Source: SZUA-448 sp045627185 (GTDB lineage: Bacteria > Bacillota > Clostridia > Lachnospirales > Lachnospiraceae). Taken from it: a stretch of 64,000 nucleotides of DNA. A model generated the notes under the pieces. That model was not told the origin of the DNA and ran no database searches. It worked only from the letters and a program-made list of their open reading frames with translations. The stretch is taken from positions 14,883 to 78,882 of the forward strand of contig JAZQNE010000066.1 in the NCBI GenBank assembly GCA_045627185.1, read 5' to 3'. Below, one piece after another: positions 43,364 through 51,527 of the stretch. Made by a program: the position numbers and the translations under genes. The stretch's first letter is position 1, and each line of letters starts with the position of its first letter.

Positions 43364-44011
43364 TTATACGGATGAGTTTTCAAGGTGGCTACTTCTTTTT
43401 TTATTTATTGTTAAAAGAAGAGGAATATAAGTTGCAATCGGAAGAATTATGCCTATTATCGGATATTCCGACTGCACCATGATGTTGTAAATCGAATGAT
43501 AAATCACAGCTACCGAAAGTACTGCAACCGTACCAGTATAAGTAAGCTTTCTGTCCGCACTTACAAATGTCATTGAATAACCTACAGCCAGTGTGCTGAC
43601 ACCATGCAGCATTCCTGCCCCAAAGCCGCGTATAATCACTGTTTCAATTGAGATAACGGAGCCCGAATCAAAGAGCAGGCAGATGTTTTCCATTGTTGCA
43701 AACCCAACACCTACGGCAACAGCGCATGAAAGCAGCAGTTCCTTATTAGGCTTAAACAGCAGCGCAACAAATATAATGGGAACAGCCTTTAATATTTCTT
43801 CAACAATGGGGGTAATATTTACCGTAAGGAATCTCATGGACAATTTGGTTCCGTTCAGGATCAGGCCATTGATTTCTCCGGCAAAAAGACACATGAAAAC
43901 TCCGGTCAGCAAAGCACCAAGGATTGCCCGTGAACGGCCCCTTAAAATAAAAAGCATCATGGAAAGCGGAGCCGCAAGGCAAATAAACAGCATCAAATGT
44001 GAGTTTCCCAT
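43364..44011 (-). CDS. PrsW-family intramembrane protease-like protein
   Basis: 215 residues with AAAGGAGGCTTCGAA upstream. About seven membrane helices holding the PrsW/CPBP-type motifs: EEILK (EExxK) in a helix, GFATMEN with a Glu-Asn pair, HGVST and HSIYNIMV with the conserved His residues. The glutamic intramembrane protease group includes PrsW, which cleaves anti-sigma factors for signalling. Start overlaps the upstream membrane protein gene by 19 bases. No sigma/anti-sigma pair is adjacent; the nearest ECF sigma is at 59150. Confidence 0.82.
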   Translation of the reverse strand: MGNSHLMLFICLAAPLSMMLFILRGRSRAILGALLTGVFMCLFAGEINGLILNGTKLSMRFLTVNITPIVEEILKAVPIIFVALLFKPNKELLLSCAVAVGVGFATMENICLLFDSGSVISIETVIIRGFGAGMLHGVSTLAVGYSMTFVSADRKLTYTGTVAVLSVAVIYHSIYNIMVQSEYPIIGIILPIATYIPLLLTINKKRSSHLENSSV

Positions 44012-44661
44012 TTCGAAGCCTCCTTTCTGCAGAGAACAACCAGAACAAAAAGCATTCCGGCAATAACAAGATCATACAAGCTCATCAGTTTTTCAGGGAT
44101 GTACAGGTATGCAATCGGATAAAGGTAATTTATTGTATAAAAAGCAAGTAACAGAATTTCTATGGCCTTTGCAGTTCTCAGCGCGCCTTTTGCATTCCAA
44201 AGAAGAAGCAGATGCAAAAGACTGAAATACGACCCGACCAATGCAGGCGAAATACTTACAAGACCGACTGCAATAACCGCTGCCGGTTCCTGTTGTACGG
44301 GTGAAAAAACAAAACATCCGTACAATGCAAGAAGAACGACCGGAGCAGCAAATGCAATGATTTTAGCTCTTCTGTTCTTATCTTCGGGTTTGTTTTTGTC
44401 AGTTTCCTGCGCTCCCGCTGACAACAAAAAGCAGAGACATCCGAAAAAGCCGAACAGGCGAACCGTTACAAGTCCGTCCTGAACACCGTTCCCAAGCAGA
44501 TAATTCACAATAACCCACAGTTCCTCAAGCATGTAGCAGCCTGACGCATAAACGTAAAGTCTGAAAATCCGGGGGATTTCAATTTGAAAAAGTTTGAGCG
44601 AGCCATAAATGAATGCAGTCATCGAAACAGCAAAAGCCAGAAGTTCACACGTTGTAATCAA
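43993..44661 (-). CDS. Seven-helix membrane protein of unknown function
   Basis: 222 residues. Hydrophobic throughout, seven predicted helices with a hydrophilic loop after helix 3 (GAQETDKNKPEDKNRR) and a short basic C-terminus. No family recognised. Its end overlaps the start of the PrsW-like gene, so the two are coupled and may form one complex. Confidence 0.75.
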   Translation of the reverse strand: MITTCELLAFAVSMTAFIYGSLKLFQIEIPRIFRLYVYASGCYMLEELWVIVNYLLGNGVQDGLVTVRLFGFFGCLCFLLSAGAQETDKNKPEDKNRRAKIIAFAAPVVLLALYGCFVFSPVQQEPAAVIAVGLVSISPALVGSYFSLLHLLLLWNAKGALRTAKAIEILLLAFYTINYLYPIAYLYIPEKLMSLYDLVIAGMLFVLVVLCRKEASKWETHI

Positions 44662-44755
44662 GTCTTTTCCGTCCTTTCTTCTCTAAATATTTTTTATATA
44701 TCTTTATTTTTTTTACGATGAAACCCGCCACATGGCTACTTTTTCGCAAAAAAAA

Positions 44756-44789
44756 ACGTGTAAAAAATGAATCATCATTTTTTACACGT
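44756..44789 (-). terminator. Intrinsic terminator of murA
   Basis: 15-bp perfect stem (core ACGTGTAAAAAATGA) with a 4-base loop, followed on the - strand by nine T. Confidence 0.9.
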
Positions 44790-44810
44790 AAAAATATTTA
44801 TGTGAGTCAA

Positions 44811-46109
44811 TTATGCTGAGCGAAGTTTGAACTTCTTAACAGCTTTTTCATTTGTTGAATCTGTTTTCATCATAACAGCTCCAAGATCTTTCATCTTCTG
44901 CTCGAAGTCTTCATAACCTCTTTCGATGTACTCAATCTGCTCAACTGTTGTGAAACCTTCTGCCGCAAGACCTGCAATTACAAGTGCTGCACCTGCTCTG
45001 AGGTCCGGTGCGACTACTGATGCGCCTGTAAGCTCTGAAACGCCGTCAATAATAGCTGAATTGCTTTCAACCTTAATTGTAGCACCCATCTTTGTAAGTT
45101 CGTCTACGTACTTGAAACGGCTCTCAAAAACGCTTTCTGTTACAATACTTGTTCCGCTGCATGTGGAAAGAAGTGTTGTAATCTGAGGCTGCATATCTGT
45201 AGGGAATCCGGGATAAGGGAATGTTTTTACATTTGCATGTGTAAGTTCCTTACCTGCACGAACACGGATTGCTTCATCAAATTCCTCAACTTCTGCACCA
45301 ATTTCCTCAAGCTTTGCGGAAATAACCTCAAGATGCTTGGGAATAACATTCTTAATAAGAACATCACCATGAGTAATGGCAGCTGCCATCATAAATGTTC
45401 CGGCTTCAATCTGGTCAGGGATGATGGAATATGTTGTACCGTGAAGAGCCTGAACGCCCTTGATACGGATAACGTCTGTTCCTGCGCCCTTGATGTTTGC
45501 ACCCATACTGTTCAGGAAGTTGGCAACATCTACAACATGAGGCTCCTTTGCAGGATTCTCAATGATTGTCTGCCCCTCAGCAAGAGAAGCGGCAAGCATA
45601 ATGTTGATAGTTGCACCAACACTGCTTACATCAAGATAGATGTGATTTCCCGAAAGCTTTTCCGCATCTGCACAAACAAGACCATGCTTAATCTCAACTG
45701 TTGCGCCAAGAAGTTCAAAGCCCTTAATATGCTGGTCAATCGGACGGCTTCCGATATTGCATCCGCCGGGAAGTGAAACTTCTGCATGACGGTATTTTCC
45801 GAGCAATGCTCCAATAAGATAATATGAGCCGCGAATCTTACGGATTGCATCTGAATCTGCATGGAAAGAATTAATCTTTGTTCCGTTAATTTTAACGGAA
45901 TGACGGTCAGGACGGTTTACCTTTACGCCAAGCTCCATAAGTGCATCCAGAAGCACATTGATATCACGAACATCCGGTATATTTTCAATTGTAACAGCTT
46001 CATCAGCCATAATAGCTGCAGCAATTATTCCAAGTGCAGCGTTCTTAGCTCCCCCAATAAGCACCTCTCCGGTAAGAGGTGTTCCACCCTTAATGACATA
46101 CTGATCCAT
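44811..46109 (-). CDS. murA: UDP-N-acetylglucosamine 1-carboxyvinyltransferase
   Basis: 432 residues, CGGAGAAAAAAGAT upstream. First committed step of peptidoglycan synthesis: transfers enolpyruvate from PEP to UDP-GlcNAc. GGAKNAAL holds the catalytic Lys/Asn, and SLPGGCNIGSRPIDQHI holds the active-site Cys (about residue 121), so fosfomycin should bind. PGFPTDMQPQ and ERGYEDFEQKMKDLGA are also family marks. Full length, single gene. Confidence 0.97.
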   Translation of the reverse strand: MDQYVIKGGTPLTGEVLIGGAKNAALGIIAAAIMADEAVTIENIPDVRDINVLLDALMELGVKVNRPDRHSVKINGTKINSFHADSDAIRKIRGSYYLIGALLGKYRHAEVSLPGGCNIGSRPIDQHIKGFELLGATVEIKHGLVCADAEKLSGNHIYLDVSSVGATINIMLAASLAEGQTIIENPAKEPHVVDVANFLNSMGANIKGAGTDVIRIKGVQALHGTTYSIIPDQIEAGTFMMAAAITHGDVLIKNVIPKHLEVISAKLEEIGAEVEEFDEAIRVRAGKELTHANVKTFPYPGFPTDMQPQITTLLSTCSGTSIVTESVFESRFKYVDELTKMGATIKVESNSAIIDGVSELTGASVVAPDLRAGAALVIAGLAAEGFTTVEQIEYIERGYEDFEQKMKDLGAVMMKTDSTNEKAVKKFKLRSA

Positions 46110-46303
46110 ATCTTTTTTCTCCGATCAGTCGGACGGTCCTTTCATCATAAGTTGCGGATTAAAAATGCATATAAGGGCACTTTTAATCACCCCATATTAT
46201 AACAATCTTTTACACTTTTGTAAACCCCGAAAAAACAGTCAGAATATATTGCTTAATATCGCGAACTGTCAAACGGAGTCTATCTTTTTTTTAAGTATTA
46301 TGA

Positions 46304-46337
46304 TATAATAAAATGAGTGGTAAAAAATTTACCACTC
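46304..46337 (+). promoter_or_regulatory. -10 box and 23-bp palindrome before the Ig-like protein gene
   Basis: TATAAT at 46304-46309, then a perfect inverted repeat GAGTGGTAAA-AAA-TTTACCACTC (46315-46337) covering the predicted transcript start. Either an operator or a 5'-terminal mRNA stem. A -35 box is not clear. Confidence 0.6.
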
Positions 46338-46361
46338 ACTGAAATTAACGGAGGACATAAG

Positions 46362-46706
46362 ATGCCAAACAATTACATCGAAATCTTATCTGTTTCTGAA
46401 GGATCCGAGCAAAAAGTAAAGCAGGATCTCAAGTTCAAGACGGGCAAATTTGTTTGGCGTGTTAAGTTTACTGCCCCGCTCAATCCGTCAACGGTTAACA
46501 GCAACAACCTCTATGTTACGGACTCAAAGGGCAATCTTCTGAATGCGATCATCCGTTATGATGCTGAAAAAAACTATATTGAAATAGAACCGGCCGCTCC
46601 GTATGCCTCAATGGAGACCTACACGCTGAATGTTACAAGACGTGTAGAATCTCAGGGAGGTCAGAAGCTGAAGGATGATGTCCAGGTCCGTTTCAACATG
46701 GTTTAA
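46362..46706 (+). CDS. Small cytoplasmic SbsA Ig-like-domain protein
   Basis: 114 residues from ATG 46362 (GGAGGACATAAG). Resembles one bacterial Ig-like (Big_5/SbsA) domain: FVWRVKFTAPLNPSTVNSNNLYVTDSKGN, YIEIEPAAPYASMETYTLNVTR. Such domains normally sit in surface proteins, but here there is no signal peptide and the domain stands alone. Its stop overlaps the stop of the opposite-strand TPR-AAA gene within TTTAA, so the two converge with no spacer or terminator. Role unknown. Confidence 0.82.
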   Translation: MPNNYIEILSVSEGSEQKVKQDLKFKTGKFVWRVKFTAPLNPSTVNSNNLYVTDSKGNLLNAIIRYDAEKNYIEIEPAAPYASMETYTLNVTRRVESQGGQKLKDDVQVRFNMV

Positions 46707-48673
46707 TCGTTAAAATCCTCAGCTCGGATTGTCATAATATCAACATTTTCAAAACTACCGTCAAGGGCGATTTCAGCAATCACCTTGGCGTTTCTTTTTT
46801 CTGCGGATGCGATTGCCTGTTTTGCAATTTCGACCGCATCCTTAATAATATCCTCACTGCCGCTGTCTACAAGCCTTGCGAGCTTTTTATCTATAATCTC
46901 ATCTGCTGCGGGTTCAAGGTCATATTCCTTCTCAAAAAGATATTCGAACACAAACCCCTTCAGGTCTGCTGCCTTGTACTCGGAAGGCAGGTGGATTCTG
47001 TTATTAAATACGCTGTTGAGTTCAGGATTGTCCCTCAGGAGTGTGTTGATATTCTTTCTTTCGTCCTCAAGAATAATTGAGGTACGGCCGGCATATGCAG
47101 CTGAAATGGCAAGAAGATTTTCGATTGTATCCTTTGTCAGTTGTCCTGCTTTTTCAATGATGATTGCGCAGTCTGCCAGGTTTTCGCGCTGTTTGACAAA
47201 ATCAATCCGGTTCATTTTATCGGCACCGACAAGAAGGGCCTTTGATGACTTGATAACTCCGAAGCGGTTCATTGTTTTCGCCATCTTTTTGGCAAGTGTT
47301 GTTTTGCCTGTTCTCGGACCGCCTGTGATAATGATGTTGTCTCCCCTCTTAAGCGGATCAAAAATCATATCAAGGCTTCTGATAAGCTGCTTTCTGACAA
47401 GCTCCATGCGTGCATAATTTCCGAAGAAATCTTCCAGAACGGCAGAACCGTTTGCAAGCTGCTTTCCAAGCTGTCCACCAATTTTGGGGACATCCTTGTA
47501 TTCAGGACGCAGTTTAATGTAAGGCGAACTGTTCTTTGCCAGATAATCCGACATATACTGAACAGCCTCTATTTCATAATCTGCCTTGTCAATATCATTT
47601 TCCGTATTGTTCTGTGCGGATACGGTTGCAAAAACACTTGAAACTTCAGGCTCCTCCGTTATTTCCGGTTCGGGACTGCTTTCGGTTTCCTCTTCGGTAT
47701 ATTCATCTTCGGCATATTCTTCTTCAGAATATTCCTCCTCAGAATAATCCGCTTCAGCATATTCCTCTTCTTCAGGTTCTGCGCCGGGAACGGCAAGAAT
47801 TTCTGCTTCTGAAATGCTTTCCGTTTTTTCGGGAGAAACGGTGTTTTCCTGCTCGGGATAATATTCTACTGCATCGGGAGCATCAGTAAATTCATCAGAT
47901 GTTTCCTCTTCAAAAGAAGGAATTGTTTCTTCTTCCGAAATTAGTTCTTCATTAATATCAACTTCATAATCGGGTTCCGCAGGCTGCTTTATTTCTTCAT
48001 AAACCACTGCAGTCTGTTTGGGCTCTTCGTAACGTACTTCGGGCTGTTTGGGCTCTTCATAATGCAGAGTCCCGCTGCTTTCGGAAGCATCGGTAACATT
48101 AATCTGACCAAGAAGATGGGCTTTAAGCGTTTTTGCCCAGTCAACATATTCGCCCTCACCAAACCAGAGAATCAGACGGTCACATTCTTCAAGGCAGCGC
48201 TCATCGTTACCGTCCTTGTGATAAAGCTTGCAAAGCTCAGCGCCCCAGCGCTCATTGTAATCTTCATTCTTCCACTTCTCAAGAGTGGCGATTTTCTGCT
48301 TAATCGGAGCCTTTTCAAGCTTTTCGATACGGTACTCGTAAATCAGACGGACGGGATCCTTCGGCGCAATCTTTTCATATTCCTCAAGAAGTTTGCGGGC
48401 CTGTTCGGCATCCTTAAGTTTGATGTTTAAGTAGACAAGCTCCCCAAGAGCATGCCTTGAATTATTTTTCTTATAAAGTTTTTCATAAGCTGCCCTGGCT
48501 TTTTCATAATCGCCCATCTGCGAATAGACGTCGGCTATCATGGAGAAATCGGTAATGTGGGCAACATGCTTCAGTTCCACATCCTTTGCAATCTCATAAG
48601 CTTTTTCGTAATCGTCTTTACTCCGCAGTTCCTTAATCTTTGCCAAAGCAACGATTGTACGGTAATTCTCCAT
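46703..48673 (-). CDS. TPR-repeat protein with acidic linker and AAA-type ATPase domain
   Basis: 656 residues from ATG 48673 (GGGGGATTAAA upstream). Tetratricopeptide-like helices fill residues 1-190, followed by a very acidic disordered linker (about 200-380, repeats of EEEY, EEYA, EDEY) and an AAA+ ATPase: Walker A in GGPRTGKTTLAKKM (about 443-456), a Walker B-like CAIIIEKAG, sensor region SIILEDERKNI, then a helical lid. Domain layout recalls CbxX/SpoVK-like ATPases, but Walker B has Glu-Lys where Asp-Glu is usual. It follows the cNMP-binding gene by about 80 bases in the same direction. Function unknown; a membrane- or polymer-remodelling role would be guesswork. Confidence 0.8.
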   Translation of the reverse strand: MENYRTIVALAKIKELRSKDDYEKAYEIAKDVELKHVAHITDFSMIADVYSQMGDYEKARAAYEKLYKKNNSRHALGELVYLNIKLKDAEQARKLLEEYEKIAPKDPVRLIYEYRIEKLEKAPIKQKIATLEKWKNEDYNERWGAELCKLYHKDGNDERCLEECDRLILWFGEGEYVDWAKTLKAHLLGQINVTDASESSGTLHYEEPKQPEVRYEEPKQTAVVYEEIKQPAEPDYEVDINEELISEEETIPSFEEETSDEFTDAPDAVEYYPEQENTVSPEKTESISEAEILAVPGAEPEEEEYAEADYSEEEYSEEEYAEDEYTEEETESSPEPEITEEPEVSSVFATVSAQNNTENDIDKADYEIEAVQYMSDYLAKNSSPYIKLRPEYKDVPKIGGQLGKQLANGSAVLEDFFGNYARMELVRKQLIRSLDMIFDPLKRGDNIIITGGPRTGKTTLAKKMAKTMNRFGVIKSSKALLVGADKMNRIDFVKQRENLADCAIIIEKAGQLTKDTIENLLAISAAYAGRTSIILEDERKNINTLLRDNPELNSVFNNRIHLPSEYKAADLKGFVFEYLFEKEYDLEPAADEIIDKKLARLVDSGSEDIIKDAVEIAKQAIASAEKRNAKVIAEIALDGSFENVDIMTIRAEDFND

Positions 48674-48701
48674 TTTAATCCCCCAAATTACGCACAAGTT
48701 T

Positions 48702-48782
48702 TTATAATTCTCTGTACTGCCTAAACGTTAATAATGCTTTGTAGTACCTAAGTGTTTATAATTCCTTGTAGTACTTAAGTGT
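48702..48782 (-). repeat. Triplicated 27-bp 3' end of the cNMP-domain gene
   Basis: Three tandem 27-bp units (48756-48782, 48729-48755, 48702-48728). Each encodes nine codons in one frame: TLKYYKEL-stop, TLRYYKALL, TFRQYREL-stop. The first unit is the true gene end; the second has lost the stop, the third keeps it. Read-through at the first stop would add 17 residues. Confidence 0.8.
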
Positions 48783-51089
48783 TTCTTCCATTTCCTCAGA
48801 AATCACCACGCCGGTGTTTGTCAGATTTCTGTAGTGATTCTCAAGATCGTAAATCTTTTTCTTAAGGTTTCGCTCGAACCTTGCCGATGCATCATCGAAT
48901 ACAGGCTGTCCCGCAAGATTGCCTCTGATAACCGTTGAGAACGGGCAATAAGTAGCAATAATTTCACGGGCAACCTTGTTCAGACGTACTGCTCCCGAAG
49001 ACTCAAACTTGATCCAGTTTTCATAATCAAGAACAAATACTTCTCGCGTGTTGTTACGTGCCTTGGCAAGCTGTGCCTTGACTTTTTCCTTACGTTCCTC
49101 TGACAGATCCTTGTTTTTACGATAATACTGGATATAATCACAATACTCGGAAGTAAGTGACTTAATCTGAATGTTGTTCCACGCAATACTCTGGATTGTT
49201 CTGCAAAGTTCCCATCTGAAGCGTGCAAAAGCCTTCACCATTGCGCCATCCAGCCTGCCTTCAAAGAAGGCCGGAACTACAAATCGGCCGGCGCTGTCGC
49301 GTTTTCTGCCGGAAATATCCTGCCACATTGAAATGTTTGCGCCGTTGATAGGAAGAATGATAAATTCAGGAAATACCTGTCTTACAACAGCTTCTCTCTC
49401 GAGTTTTGCTTCCGAATCGCTGAAAATCATTTCACGATGGAAAACGGACGGGTCAACGGTAAGCAGCTGATTAACAGCGGCATTGATTCCTTCTCTTGTA
49501 ACCCTGCTCTTGGACGGTATGCCTGCAAAGCTGTCGCTGCAGAGAACCGGGATAAATGTTGAAATCTGGCCGTTGATGATTTTATCGTTGGTAGCGAACA
49601 TGTTCTGAATCTCATACGAAAGGCGCTTGTACGGATCCTTCATAGCGGCATCTATTTCCGCATCGTTCATCTCACCGCGTTTTTTCATATCACGCAGATA
49701 TTCTTCATAATCAAGGTCAAACTCGCTTCTTGAAGGATTTCTCTGCATGGTATAAATCAGTTCAAGCCACTCTCTTAACGTATAAACCATGCACGGCTCC
49801 GCACCCTTGTCAGGCTTTAGCGAGGCAAGGTCTACAATCTGCTCATCGGTAAGCAGACGGTCATCAACAAAACCGTAATTCAGGAACAGCTCAACCACAA
49901 GCGGAAGCTGGTTCCTGTCACGTGCAACAAGAAAAACATCCTGGTAAAGTTCGAAGAAAATTGTCGAAATTTCTTTTTTAAGCTTTCTTAAATTGTCATC
50001 AACGTTCATTCTGTCGGTAAGGCGGACATATTTCTCAATATCTGCCTCAAACAGTGATGCTTTCTCATTCTTCCAGCCGGCAAAATCAGTAATTCTTCCG
50101 GCTCCGCCCGCGAGCGATTTTCTAAGCAGTGAAACAGCCTCAGGGTCAATAACCGCAGGTGTATCCTGTGTTTCTTCAATTGTGCCGCCGTTTCCTTCCA
50201 CCGCTTCCGCATATGCACTTTCCATACGGTCAATATCAATGTTGAGCGGACGATGAACTGTTTCCTCAAAAGTAATGGTAAGTTCGAGTATTTTATCCTT
50301 TACGGCATTAAGCAGTTTTTCTGCGTTTGTACGGTCCTTATCCAGATTTTTGAGACGGCCCACAAGCTCCGTAATACGGATATAGAGGTTATCGTCACCC
50401 TCATTCATAAGGAGATAGAACCCTTCTTCAATAAAATGAGTAATTTCGGCACATACCGTCTGGTATCCGGTGATAAGTTCAGCCTCTTCATGAATATGGT
50501 GTACAGCCATGGCCGGCGAATCGGCAAAATATGCTTTATATTTATCTACAGGGCGTTTAACAAGTTCCCTGTAATAATCAATCATTTCTTTGTCCTGGCT
50601 GCGCTCCCTGAACTCAGTCAGCGTCTCAATAAGATGAAGGTCCGCAGGCTTGTAGCCCGCTGCCTTTGTCTGTGCCTGATATTCTTCATTCCTTTCACGG
50701 ATGAATTCGGTCAGGCCCGTTGCCTTGTTTACAAGTGCCGTATAAACCGCATTCAGGTCCGACACGGTTCTTGCAAGTGTCCAGATTGCAACGCCCGCAT
50801 AATCCGGTTTTGTTGCAAGAATTGTCTGAACAGCCTTGCTGTCTTTAACTTCAAAAGCATATATGGATGCATCTTCTGCAGCATAGTATGAAGAAAGATA
50901 CTGGCCGTAGATGACATCGTTAATGCCTGCGAAGCATCCTGCTCCGAGCGTTACGATGCATCCTCTTCCGTCCATTACAATTTTGCCTTTCAGAACCATG
51001 AACACGCCGTTGACCCTTGTTCCTTCATGGGCCAGAAAGTCTCCCGCCTCCACCTGATTGATTGCTCCAAAGGTAATTTTGTGATCCAT
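48756..51089 (-). CDS. Cyclic nucleotide-binding-domain protein of unknown function
   Basis: 777 residues with TTGGAGGCAACTT upstream. Residues about 5-115 form a CRP-type cNMP-binding beta-roll (FLAHEGTRVNGVFMVLKGKI, TLGAGCFAGINDVIYG), though the phosphate-binding cassette is degenerate. The other 650 residues are mostly helical and match nothing I know; no DNA-binding, kinase or channel motif is seen. C-terminal ALFRWEL-like aromatic-rich parts include RFRWELCRTIQSIAWNN. No signal peptide. Pairs with the TPR-AAA gene downstream, with the 27-bp repeats between. A two-gene system of unknown role. Confidence 0.75.
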   Translation of the reverse strand: MDHKITFGAINQVEAGDFLAHEGTRVNGVFMVLKGKIVMDGRGCIVTLGAGCFAGINDVIYGQYLSSYYAAEDASIYAFEVKDSKAVQTILATKPDYAGVAIWTLARTVSDLNAVYTALVNKATGLTEFIRERNEEYQAQTKAAGYKPADLHLIETLTEFRERSQDKEMIDYYRELVKRPVDKYKAYFADSPAMAVHHIHEEAELITGYQTVCAEITHFIEEGFYLLMNEGDDNLYIRITELVGRLKNLDKDRTNAEKLLNAVKDKILELTITFEETVHRPLNIDIDRMESAYAEAVEGNGGTIEETQDTPAVIDPEAVSLLRKSLAGGAGRITDFAGWKNEKASLFEADIEKYVRLTDRMNVDDNLRKLKKEISTIFFELYQDVFLVARDRNQLPLVVELFLNYGFVDDRLLTDEQIVDLASLKPDKGAEPCMVYTLREWLELIYTMQRNPSRSEFDLDYEEYLRDMKKRGEMNDAEIDAAMKDPYKRLSYEIQNMFATNDKIINGQISTFIPVLCSDSFAGIPSKSRVTREGINAAVNQLLTVDPSVFHREMIFSDSEAKLEREAVVRQVFPEFIILPINGANISMWQDISGRKRDSAGRFVVPAFFEGRLDGAMVKAFARFRWELCRTIQSIAWNNIQIKSLTSEYCDYIQYYRKNKDLSEERKEKVKAQLAKARNNTREVFVLDYENWIKFESSGAVRLNKVAREIIATYCPFSTVIRGNLAGQPVFDDASARFERNLKKKIYDLENHYRNLTNTGVVISEEMEETLKYYKEL

Positions 51090-51144
51090 AAGTTGCCTCC
51101 AAGAAGATATTTATGAAAAGACAGAAATTTTAAAATAAAAGAAT

Positions 51145-51406
51145 CCGTGCGTCCTGCTTCGAACACCGGTAACAAACGTTACCAACACAGTTAACTCAGT
51201 CCAGGTGACCTCACAACACATGAGAGATTTCGCTTAGTGCTGCTGCATTCCTGCCCTGACACGGTTCACGAGCTTTCATTGTGTGAGACCCGAACGTCAC
51301 CGTCACTTATGTTGGGCTGCTTTGCAACTGAATGCCCTCGGCAGAACATCACCCCTGCTATAGCGGATTGCAGGTTCAGGGCACCGCTAACTCCCCGGCT
51401 GCACGG
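51145..51406 (-). ncRNA. ffs: Signal recognition particle RNA (large type with Alu domain)
   Basis: 262 bases. The ends pair (CCGTGC at 51406-51401 with GCACGG at 51150-51145). The Alu-domain signature GGGGAGTTAGCGGTGCCCTG is at the 5' side, and domain IV has GTCAGG, a GGAA tetraloop closed by GCA/TGC, and AGCAGC, which bind Ffh. It resembles B. subtilis scRNA in size and order. Promoter at 51478-51506 and a leader of about 65 bases that is presumably trimmed. A U-rich tail (TTCTTTTATTTT) follows the 3' end. Targets membrane and secreted proteins. Confidence 0.92.
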
Positions 51407-51477
51407 AAATTTTAAGACGTACGGAATATGACGATGCAGACTGCCCTGCACCTGTTTATTTGCGAAAACGCTATTGA

Positions 51478-51506
51478 AGTATACCTTCTTTCGCTTCCGA
51501 TGTCAA
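51478..51506 (-). promoter_or_regulatory. Promoter of the SRP RNA
   Basis: Perfect TTGACA (51506-51501), 17 bp spacer, TATACT (51483-51478) on the - strand. Confidence 0.8.
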
Positions 51507-51527
51507 GGATTTCCGTGGTTATTTTGT

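Noticed and set aside
51237..51451. Short open frames on both strands around 51.2-51.45 kb
   Set aside because: They lie inside the SRP RNA; the RNA features (Alu signature, GGAA tetraloop, paired ends) explain the sequence fully.
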